64,000 nucleotides of DNA from positions 17,424,846 to 17,488,845 of the forward strand of contig NC_088779.1 in assembly GCF_954871325.1 (NCBI RefSeq). Direction: 5' to 3'. The notes under the pieces are model-generated. The model was given only the letters and a program-made list of their open reading frames with translations. It ran no database searches and was not told the origin of the DNA. The translations under genes were made by a program, and so were the position numbers. Positions 24,201-36,200 of the stretch are shown here, piece after piece (the first letter of the stretch is position 1; every line of letters starts with the position of its first letter). This DNA is from Gordionus sp. m RMFG-2023 (lineage: Eukaryota > Nematomorpha > Gordioida > Chordodea > Parachordodidae).

Positions 24201-27200
24201 TTAAAAAAAAATATCAATCAAAAAATATATTGTAACAAATTAAAAATATATTTTAAAAAAAAATCAATCAAAAAAATATATTTAAAAAATATATATATAA
24301 AAAAAAAATATCAATCAAAAAATATATTGTAACAAATTAAAAATATATTTTAAAAAAAAATCAATCAAAAAAATATATTTAAAAAAATTTATTAAAGTAA
24401 TAATAAATTAATCTCAAATAAATAATAAATTAATCTCAAATAAATAATAAATTTATTAATTTGTAAAATAGAATACATTGCCTGATTTAACCCGGCAATG
24501 TATACTTTGCCGAAATAACAAAATTATCCTGCCTACCACTACCTCACATTGCCGAAAAAATTCCGGCATTGTATACATTGCCGGAATTTTCACATTGCCG
24601 CTAACATATATAATCGGAAAAAAAATATATATATATACTATATAAGATATTTAAAACATAAATGTTTAATTATAACGAAAAAATTTTTTTTTTTGAGGTT
24701 AAAATCTAAATATAGTTGCGATGCAAAATATAAATAAAATTAACAAAAAAGTTTTTAATATAAAACAAATGACTATATTTGATAAACTAGGAGGGAAATG
24801 GGAGTGTTTCGAAGAAACATTTGTAGTTCCCCTTTAGGATTTCAAATTGGACTTTTTGTTTAAGAGATAGGGACTCGTTTTTGACCCCTGTCCTTAACGA
24901 AATTCTTCTACCCAATTGATTTAAGAACTTTAGGGATTGGGGACCGGGGTTTCCAAGGACGCTAAAAATTAGGGGAATAAATATAAAAGAGTTAGGGAGG
25001 AATCTATATTTATTAAACTTATTGGTTTCTTGAAGTTCCAAGGGGTCGGTATTTCCGTTAGCCAGAAAGGAGGTAACACAAGAGACGTCCCAGACAAGTC
25101 TTTTGCCGCCGTGCCAAGACGTTAAAGACATGCCGTCAGGGCGCTTACCGTCAGCATTTAGGAGACCTAATGGCTCCAAACTATTGGGGAAACCGGCCGA
25201 AATCAAGGCTTTGCCGATTAACCTATTAAGGTTGTCGTGCCTCAGGAAACGGCCACTGACTTTGAGGCACGAGAAACAATGTCTAGAGAAAGGATCAACC
25301 TGTTTGTGACAGGCAGGCAGCACAGGTGTCCACAGAAGGGATAAGGCAACCAAGCCTATGGCCAATGGCAGTTTGAAACTCATCGTCTGTGAGTAACGTT
25401 TCCTTTTTACCACTCGGAATCGCGTCTAGCCATTCATGGCCGTTAGAGTTTTTTTTTGCGTTTCTGAGCAGTTGAAGGTTAGTTCGATTGGGATACATAC
25501 AAAGTTTTTCAAACGAGCATTGAAGCATAGGGACCAGGAAGCTCTTTAGATGACTGGAAAATGGCTGGTCGGAGCCTTGGGTGATTAGAGTTAGCCACTA
25601 TTGTTTAGCTGAAGATAGAAGGGGATCGTCCAACTAGATAAGCGAGGAAATAGAATCGGCGAAGGATATTCGAGATGAAAGAAAACACGCAATTGTCATA
25701 AGGAAGGGGGGTGAAAATCCCAGTCCACCACGGTAAGCGGGCATAGAGGCGAGGGACCAATTAAAATCGGAAAAATTTAAGCCTAAAAGGGATTCGATAA
25801 AATGTTTAAATTTTAATTCGAAGACCTTAAGGAGAGTATTGTACTGGAAAACGGGGGAAGATTTAAATAAATGCAAGAATTTCGGTAGACATTTTATGGT
25901 GAGAAAGAAGAACTGATGCTTGGGGAGATGAGGAAGATTCTTGAGTGAATTGAAAAGGGACTGGATCAAATAGTCAAAAGTTTTTTGACAAAAGGAGGTT
26001 GAAAACCCGATAGGGGAACCTAAAAGACAGAGTTCCTCGTGCGGAATGATTGTAAAATCTAAGGGAGGAATAAAATCCTTATTGTTGAGGGAGGAAATTT
26101 CACACTTTTTCCTATTTAGTGAAAGACCAATTTTCGAAGCTTACATTTCAACGTACTCTATGGCCGACATAACATTGGATAAAGAACCGCCAAAAGAGCC
26201 ATCGTCGAGATACCATAAATTAAGGTCTAATTTGAAATTAGACCTTAAATTTTTGATCAAATCATGAATCCCTATAGTAAAGAGCAGGGGGCCTAGTGGA
26301 TCACCTTGCTGTATCCCCTCTTCGGAGGATATGGAAAATTCCCCGAATTTGAGTAACGAAGGGAATCCATAACAGGAATTAAGGAAATTCCCATATTTTG
26401 GGAAATGGTGTAAAAAAGATGGTAAGAATGCCCTCCTATGGATGGTGTTGAAGGCATTTCTGAAGTCTAACTTGCAGAAAACCTTATCGGCCTCAGTATT
26501 TATAAAAATACGCGCAACATGAGAGGCCACTTCACACCCACCTCTCACTCCAAATCCTAACTGTGAAGGAAATAAGAAGGAACTAGCCTTAGGCCGAATC
26601 CTATTTACAATAGCCTTGGCGACTAAACGACGAAAGAATGACCCTATGGCTATGAGTCTAATGCCGCCATCCGGTTTGGTCAAGGAAACAAGTGCGCCAA
26701 AAATAATAGGACGAATGCAAAGGGGAACTTCGCGTACGAGGGTATTATTGCAAAGTTCAGTTAATGCTTTCAACAAAGGGTCAATGAAGCCACTATCAGA
26801 GCATTGAATTAAATCCACAAAAAAACCAGGTCTGAAGCCGTCCAACCTACCTGTCGTCCCTTTTTTAAAGGACTTTAAGCACTTAAGTACTTCGTCACAG
26901 GTAAAGAGAATAGGGGAAGAGGCATGCGGGTGGATGTTAAAAGGGGACGCTAGTGGATGTTTTTCAAGAAGTTGTTTAAATATAGTAACGTTGATAGGTG
27001 AAATAGAATCATCGGAAGACAATATTCGGGCAGCACCGCTAATATCTCCAAGATCTAATTTTTCGGAGATCAATTTGTGACGGAAGGAGTTGGGGTTTAA
27101 AGCGTAAGAAGGAGAAAATTCATCGATAATCGAATTTCCAATTGGACACTTTTTCCTTAATTAAGGCAGATAAGTTATTTATTTTATTTTTGGGTTTAAT

Positions 27201-30200
27201 TAGGACTCGAAAACAAAAACTAACCAGGTCTAACCATAAGGGTAGTGAGGGGAAATCCAAATTCAAATTATTTATAAGTGACGTGTGGAACCTTGAGATA
27301 GCTCTCGGGCGGCTATAGAGATCCTAGAAAGAACTGGGGGCTTTTGCGAATTAAGGAATAAATCAACAGAGCTTGAGGAACAAGGTGGACTGGGGTCATA
27401 CGAGTGAGGAGCGTTAATTAAAGGATCTGGGCCGTAAGAGAGGATAAATTTTCCAGAATTGTGGCAAGCGAGTGAACCATGTTTCCTAAACACGCCATTT
27501 AAATTAAGCGAAACTATTTTTAAGCATACTTGACAACAAGAGTTAACCATGGGATGACTTTGAAAGGGAGAAAACACAAAAAAAAAGAAAAAATATATTA
27601 ACGGATATAATTTTGAATGGAAGAAAAAAAAGAAGATATTAACTAGGGAAATGGGGAAAAAAAATTAAAATTGGAAAAAGGGGAAGATATCTGAGATATC
27701 CTTTCAGAAGTATTATCGAGATTAGAGGGGTTGGTAAATTTAAAAATAAATAAATAAATAAACAATAATATTTATAAAATAAGACTAGGTACATAAAGTA
27801 TAAAAAGTATTATTAAGAACAAAAAAAAAGTGGGGGGGGGGGGGGGGGGTATAAACAAGAAAAAAGGGGGAAAGAAAAAATCAAAAATTGAAAGAAAAAA
27901 GAAAGATTATGAACAATCGAAATTAGGAGGGTTGGTAAATTTAAAATAATAAAAAATTAGATGCATAAAGTATAAGGGGTATTAATGTTTAATTTCATAA
28001 TTTTAAAAACAAAAATATTAAGTACCATAATTTCTACCAATATATCATATAAATCCATGCCAAATTTATATATATATATCAAGTTCACACATTAAATCAA
28101 AAATAACTATCTACACAAATTTATATCTTAATCACACTTACAATCACCAATTGAATATTTTTTAACCCTATATATACATATATATCCTTGCTCATTATAA
28201 TCCCCAACATTTAAATATTCAGCAATCTTTTCTGTCCTGCATTACGTGAGATCTGCCTAATGATGGAAACCTATTCGCCATTCAATGTGTCTTAAGGCCT
28301 ACCAAATATTATATTTTCATTTTCAGTCCTAATACTCATTACATATTTTCTATCATTTTCCTTATTTGCCAAATATCTAAAACAAAATGGTAAAATTCCT
28401 TAATCACTCTTCTTTCTGACACCCTGTATAGTGGTTAATAATTGCGTTATGTACCAAAACTCTTGTGTTTCTTATCCTAGGTAACGGTCAACAACTGTAA
28501 AAAAATAGTAAAAAATAACCACCCTTACTCTCAACCCTGTCAATACCTAATCTTAAAGTAAATTAACTGTAAAATTCTAAATTGTAAAGTCCACTTTATT
28601 CAATAATAGATCATAAACTATTTAATATTATAAAACAGTCATCAAATGTAATAATAATATCAAAACTATACAAAATAAGAATTGATTCCAGCTTCCATGC
28701 CTTCTCCATCCCAAGAGGCACACAAAGGCACATCATTGTTCTTCCACAAGCCCCATGTTATCAGTCCTTTTTACTCCCCATCCCCAAGGAAAAATTAATT
28801 GTTCATGTCAGAAAAATTGACTGACATTTAGTATATTATATTTAATTTATTTCTTCTTTTTTCTAACTGCTACAACAGATAAATTTAATAATAAAACAAT
28901 GATAGAAATGATGAAATTATGATCGAATTTCCCAAATTAATCGATAAAGCTCAGAGGGTGAATAAAAATAAAAACTATCCAAAAATAGTAAAGTCCTATA
29001 ATTCTTTAGAGCAAATTAATCTTAGGACGAAAAATTTATAAAATAAAAGATTTAGATAAAATTAATGAGATGATAAAAACTCTATGTGAGGCAGAAAACA
29101 TCGATACTAACATTACTTTTGATAAAGTTATAACCAAAAGATGGTTTAGAGATAAAAAAAAATGTGTTATTCAATAATATAAAAATAATGAAATAACTTA
29201 AAGATCAAAATAGATATGTATTATCCAAAGTGGGATCAAAAACATGACTATTTTCGATTTAAAACTTATAGTTACAAACAATAATAACTATCATAACAAA
29301 ACTCAAAATAAATCTTGCAATAAAATTACTGAGACAAATAAGTTAGTTAAACATAATACCACATTTATTTATGTCTGATTTTAATTCAGACTCTTATCAA
29401 AATTGGAAAGACGTTAATAGGTTTAACAGGAAAATTTTTTGTGAAATTAAAAATAAAAATATAAGGAACATGTTTCGTACTAAAATATATAAAAATTTAA
29501 AAATTATAACAAAATTTTAATATTTATTACAATCTTTATATGAAGACTGTATAAAGTCTTATAAATTAAAATGTATAAATCACATTATAGAATATAAAGC
29601 AAAACTAGTAACAAAAAAAAATAGGTGATTCAATAAATATTCAAAATGAAAAAATTTGTGAAGGAAAAAAATATTAAAAGGAAGAATAGAAAATAATATC
29701 AAAACCATATATTTAAATTTCAAAAAACCACATATAGAGGCGATAAAGAGGTTATTTATTAAATATTTAAGGCCAAAGAAATTATTTTTTACAAAATATA
29801 ATTTGAAGAAAAATTACTATATCAAGACGCTTTTTAAATTAAAAAACAAAGATGTTAAATTTAAACTTTAAAATAAAGAGAGGGAAGTGTGCATAATATT
29901 CTACCTGCACATTTTAAACCTCGTGGAAATCATTATTAGTATATATATAAATAAAAATCGATATACATACATAAAAATTATATAAAACGCAAAATGTAAA
30001 AAAATAAACGTAAACGTTAAACTAAAACGCGAATCACATATCAATTATTCTTATTTGAATATTATTCTATTATTCCAATTTTATCATTCTTATTCAATAA
30101 TTCCTATTCAATTCTATATTCTACTAACACATTTTATTATTCTTATTTGACATTCAGCAAATAAGTCTATACTAAACGATGAATTAATGATAACGATTTA

Positions 30201-33200
30201 ACCTAACGGGATCGAGGATAAAAGAGACAGGAGAACGTACAAAAACAACAAACGATTGGAAGCAAGTTCCACGACGACTGCGAGAAACACAGAAAGATTG
30301 AAGAAAGAACAGAAGGGGGAATCTTGATATATTTGAATTATATTAACTCAAATTTTACCTTACGGACTTGTTATATTATTTCTCTCACTTGACATAATGT
30401 TAATCTAATAGTTACATTGATTGTTATTTACTTTTGAAAAGTATATATATAGAATTTATTAGGTTAATAGTGAGTTAGTTATTTTATAATAAATAAATTT
30501 AAAATAAAGAAATTCTGTATTGATATCTTTTTAATTATTACACCATATTAGCAAGCTCTATTCAACATATAAATCTCAAAATAAATTGAGTAAAAATTTA
30601 GTTCTCGAAGATATGATATAGATGATTTTAAAATTCTCTATTAATATATAATGGTATAAATATAATAATATATCAAAAATTTTAAAAAAAATGTTTTATG
30701 TTCTAAAAATTGAACATTAGGAAGTAAAATAATTTTTTGTTGAAATTTTGGACATTTTTTATAAATTAGTAAGTTATAAGAGTACATTTAGGTTTGATCT
30801 ATCTCACATCATTTCAACAATCCTGATGAATGTCTAAAACTTTTGATTGAATCAATAGACCATCACGTTAGACTAGTCTAGTAAAGTATATTCTATATTC
30901 TCCATAACATATATGTCCTCTGATAATAAGTTGGAACATCTTACCACCAGAATAAATGTTCTCCATAATGCAATAAATATTAAATTGTAAAAATTAGATT
31001 CTATAACCTATTTTTGCTGCGAAAAGTTAGGAACATAAATAACTCAAAAGCCTATTTAATTAACACCAGATATTGATCATAGTAGAGTGTAACTGAAATT
31101 TCAAAGGGACACTCAAGGGGTCTCTTTCTGAGTCAATATACATAATCAATATTCATTTTATAATTAAATCACAAGGGGCTCAGTTTCATTGACTCCGGAC
31201 ATTTAGAAGGCTCCGATTGGTAACTTTATTATATAACAGTATTTAACAAGACTAAGGTTATAGGACGACTATTAATGCAATGATACAAACAATCTTTTTA
31301 TTACTGAAGATTTCAAAGTCCTTCCTAGATGTTTTTTTTCATAAGTTTCTAACTCATTGTACATCTTCATTCGATTTATTTGGAATAATGTAATTCATCT
31401 CTCCTATTTTTTAAAGATATAATTACAGCCCACATCAGTGGCCTCTTCACATTCTGAGCGATGGAAGCAGAATATCCCCATCTTATACCTGATCTTAATT
31501 TTAAATTTTAAAAATAATTTTTATTTGCATCTTTAATATATTTATTTAAATAAAAAAAAATGTAATAAAAATATAAAGGGAAGAGAAAGCGGAATAATTT
31601 ATAATTTCTATAATATTTAATTATAAAAATATGTTTTGTTCCATTGATAAAATGGTAAAATTACTAAAAGCGATGTTAGCTGTACTACGAATTCTTGTTA
31701 TGATTAGTTTGATTTTACTCACGACTTTTGGCAATACATGAGATAGTGGGAATAGTTAATAAATATTTAAATAAAACCTATAAATTAGAAAATGCAGAAG
31801 AATTACAAAGCAAACGATAAGGTAAAAAAAACTTACAGTTTTTCCAGTATGAATCATGAGTCTCGTAATTATTATCAGAAGAAATGTACTTTGGAAGTCT
31901 TTAGATTCTCTAACCACCAAGTTATGTGTAATAATTACATCCCCCATTTTTAGCTATCATATCAATATTTCGAAACTCTTTACAAACTTGACTCATATTC
32001 AAATGGTAAAATTCATAGATATTCTTGATATCCTCTTTAACAATGGTATTTTCCGCGATTCCCTTAATAAAAAACTGGATTATTATCAAATCAAGTGCTG
32101 CGTAAAAAAAACTGGATTTTATAAAAAAAATATACTTTTTAAATCTAGACAAATAAGATAATATTATGAGTGGTATTCTTTTCTTGATGCCTAAAAATCA
32201 TTGTGAATTTGTCAGTACAACACTCTGACATACTTAACACTAAAATATGATAAATTTCGTCTAAGATCTCTACATTTCTTAGTTCTTTTATCGATTGGTA
32301 TAATTGAACAATTATTAATTTAATCTATTATATTAGCACCAAATAAAAACTGCTTTTGAGGCTTCAACTTTAATCAAATCCTAGACTACTGGGGTTATCC
32401 AAAATATATATAAATTAATCTTTTAACCGGCTTAGACGTTACGTCCTTTTCAATATAACTTACCAACATATCTATTGTTTCTGATTTAGAAGCATTATAT
32501 GTACCGTACCATCAATTATAATTGAAATGTATCTGTTAGATTCAATTTCTTTTTACTTTTTTTCTAGCCATATTTTTCACGGTTTCAATAATTATAGTTA
32601 TATTATTATATAAAGAACAGGATAAAAATATGCAATAAGCTTTAGAGACTTATCTCTCTTGTTGCGAGTTCCACCAAAAGACGTTATTAAAAATCAAATA
32701 ACTAAGGCATTATATTATTTTATTTTTATGACTAAGCTATCATAATTAACAGGGGGGGATGATAATAGACATTTTAAGATCAAATTCCCACTTTGGGGAA
32801 GGGGGGGGGGTGATATTAGACATTTTAAGATCAAATTATTATGAGCAAGGTCTTCCATAATAAGACATCATTTGTGTCTGTGAAAATTCATTCACAATAA
32901 TATCGTGAATGATATTCTGCCATTTAACATTGCCTAGAAAATAAATGAAGAAATTTAAAAAAAAAAAAAATTCAAAGAAGTACTCCCATCATGGGGGTAT
33001 AATATTTTATTTTAAAAAATCAGAAAAAAGTACCTTCTTTCAAATTTTAAAAAGCAATTACTTCGAACCCCCACAGCTGTAGGGGTAATTGTCAATTTTC
33101 AAGTTAGAGAATTTCTTGTGGATCATAAAAAATTTTTAGAATGAAAATAAAATAAATACATTGTGTAGATATAGCTAATTAGAATTGGAAGCATTCTTAT

Positions 33201-36200
33201 AAACGGGAGGGGGGAGGGTGTAGGAGCTACCTTTGTTGAAGGAAGGTAGTGCTAATTTTAATTTACTATTTTTGAATTATTTATTTGAAGTTTTACTTTA
33301 TATAAGCTCGGAATTGATTTTATAATGTTTAGCAATAAAATTGATTATCACCAACTGATATATATTTATTATTCCTATCCAAAATTATGATGCATGATAA
33401 TTTTAATTATTTTGCTGGGTGCAGGTTATAAATAGTGATTCAATTAATTTGGATATTTATAAAAATATCCTTTTTTCTATTAGCATCAACGTTTTACTAA
33501 AGCATGAATAATATCGTGGAAGGCTGCAATTTTTTTAGTGGTGAAGGGGTGGACTTTGGAGAGGAGTTAGATAATATCGTGGAAGGCTGCAATTTTTTTA
33601 GTGGTGAAGGGGTGGACTTTGGAGAGGAGTTTGTTATATTTTATCATGTAGACGCTGAGAGTTAGCAATGCTTAAAAATTAAAACATTATAATTATCTCT
33701 CGCTTCAAGAAAGATTAATATACTTCGGAAGCTTATATGTTATAGAAATTATAAATATAAGTGGTAGTAAATATTTTTCAAAAAACTGTGAAAAAATTGA
33801 AGAAATAAGTTCAAAATTTAGAAAAAAGATATGGCTAAATAGGTTAATGTTAAATACTGTCAAATTGGCATATAGCAATTGTCTAGACAGCATCCTAATT
33901 TATTAAACAATGATCAATTCTTTTTTTAAATGCAATAAAATCATTTTTTTATATAATGTATTAAGTAATGAAATTACATGTTAAAAATAATATATTATAA
34001 ATATTTTTTTATTTTTAAAATTTCTTCATTTTGTGAAGACATTGATAAATGGCAAAATATCATTCACGATATTATTGTACTTAAATCTTCACAGACATAT
34101 ATGATGTCTGATTATGGAAGTGTCCATAATAGAAATTAGACCTTAAAATATCTAATACCTTCCCCCCCACCAATGTTTTAACAATGATCGCTCACTCATA
34201 AAAATAATATGATGTCTTAGTTATTTGATTTTTCATAACCAAGCCTTTTGGTGGAAGTCGCAACAAGAGAGAAAAATGATAGGTCTCATAAAGCTTATTG
34301 CATATTTTGAACCTGTTCTATAATATAAATATAATTATAATTATTGAAACCGTGAAAAATATGGCTAGAAAAAAAATTAAAAAAGAAATTGAATCTGACA
34401 GATACTTTTCAATTATAATAGCAATAGATTTGTTGGTAAGTTATATTAAAAAGGATGTAACGTCTAAACCGGTTAAAAGATTAGTTTATATATATTTTAC
34501 GGATAAACCTATCGGTCTAGGCTTTGATTAGAGCTGAGGCCCCAAAAGCATCTTTTATTTGGTGCTAATGTCATAGTTTAAATTTAATAATTGTTCAATT
34601 ATGCCAATTGATAAAAGAACTAAGAAATGTTTTAGGGATGTAGACGAAATTTATCAATTTTAATGGTGTTAAAAGATATGCATTAAGCATGTCAGAGGTT
34701 GTACTGACAAATTCACAGTGGTTTTTACGCATCAAGAATACCAATCTTATTTATTTAGATTAAAAAGTATAGTTTTTAAAATCAGTATTTTTTTAGCAGC
34801 ACTTGAATTTTACCATTTGAATATGAGTCAAGTTTGTAAAGAAATATCTACGTTTCGAAATATTGATATGATAGCATCAAAAGAGGATACAATAATTACT
34901 TATATAGCCGATATTCCTTTCGTGATTTCATGTGAAGCTTCCAAAGATGCTCTAGGAGCTATTATTGCACACCGATTTCTTACTGGCCATGAGAAACCTA
35001 ATGCTCAGCATCGAGGACACTTTCGACAGCTGAAATAAATTATGCTACCATTGATTGGGAGGCTTCGGTATCATGTTCGTTATAGAAGTTCCATCAATAT
35101 ATTTATGGAAGACATTTTATTTTGGTTACGGATCACAAACCTTTAAAATATATCTTAGGTGATAAAAGGCCTTAATAAAATAATAAATAACCTTTTAACA
35201 TGGTAGGTGTCGAAGCTATTAAATTACCCCTATGAGATAATTCATAGATCTGGTAATCATAACAAATGTGCTGACTCTTTGTCCCGTTTGAGGACAGAGA
35301 GAAAAAAAACCAATGAGATAACAAAAAAAGGTCGAAGATGAAATGAGAATTGAAAATTAATTTAATAGAAGATTTATCTTTCACTCGCAGTAAAGTCATA
35401 AGTAAAACGAGCTATGACAAATATGAAAGAGAGTATTAAATTAATTAAAAATCATATAAATAATTATTCGGAGATTTAAAAAAAAATTATTTTGATAATA
35501 TTTCGTTCGAAAAAGAATTAATATTTTATAATGAGAGTATTATTATCCTTGATAATAAAGAAAGGTTTTGATCCTAGAACAATGGGGATGAAATCACTAT
35601 GCAGAAACTATGTTATTTGGGAAAATCTTGATCGTGATGTTGACTATTTCGTTAAATGCCACAAGATTCGCCAGGAAGGAAAACCGGAAGCCAAGAGAGG
35701 TGCCGTGAAAAATTTTCGTAGAATTTTAACACATATAGTTCGGCGAGCGTAATAATCTGAGTGATTATAGATTTGAATTAACCCACTACATTGTTTCTTA
35801 CTGGATCTGAGTTCAGAACGTTTCTTTTTAAAAGTTGCATAAGACATTTTAGATCGGCCTCTTATAGTACCAAATCAAATGGTTTGGCTGAGCGCTATAT
35901 GCATGCGATAAAGATGCGTTTCTATGCTGGAAGGAGATGTGGGACACCGAACGAGTTACATTTAGAGAATATTTTTATTACTCATCAAAACTCCAAATGT
36001 CACTAACGGTATCCCCTGCCAAAATGATGCCTGAAAGGCTGCTCAGGATGACATTAGGTCAGTGTAAACTATCTACGAGAGAAACGACTGAAAACGCATT
36101 ATGGAAACAAAAATATTATAAAGATAGGAACGTTGAGCCCCGTGAATTTGAAGTGAAGCAAAAGGTTTGGGTAGAAAACCAAAGAACTGCGGGATGGCAT

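Larger units (their letters stand above)
10346..24514. mobile_element. Giant foldback-like element with satellite arms
   Basis: The two ends are inverted copies of each other: about 40 bp with GGTTAAATCAGGCAATG, an 18-bp palindrome of type GGCAATG-TGCA-CATTGCC, then AT-rich arms, then a 118-bp satellite running inwards. The arms also match at their inner edge (10,855-10,955 against 23,668-23,765). Satellite direction flips at about 18,005. The left arm has about 60 satellite units, the right about 13, with a gypsy element inserted. No transposase was seen and no clear target duplication was found. The layout resembles Drosophila FB foldback elements, whose inverted arms are built of tandem repeats; that comparison is by architecture, not sequence. 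Confidence 0.7.
9685..30553 (+). mobile_element. Possible single LTR element invaded by later insertions
   Basis: Two related LTRs of 231 and 232 bp lie in the same orientation at the two ends. The left one is followed at once by a TGGTGG primer-site-like start, the right one is preceded by a purine-rich tract. The flanking 5-mers are AGCTT and AGCTC, a near-match to a target duplication. This fits one plus-strand element whose interior was later filled by the foldback element and the LINE. LTR divergence is roughly 13 percent, so it is old. The remaining interior is broken in many places. The alternative is two unrelated partial copies. Confidence 0.45.

Noticed and set aside
10346-24514. 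Classification of the foldback element as piggyBac/Kolobok-like (TTAA) or Helitron.
   Set aside because: No TTAA duplication at both ends, no Helitron-type ends and no transposase were found.
24549-24737. Small plus-strand frame over the hairpin beside the foldback element.
   Set aside because: It begins in the palindrome and continues into simple A/T sequence, so it is a chance frame.
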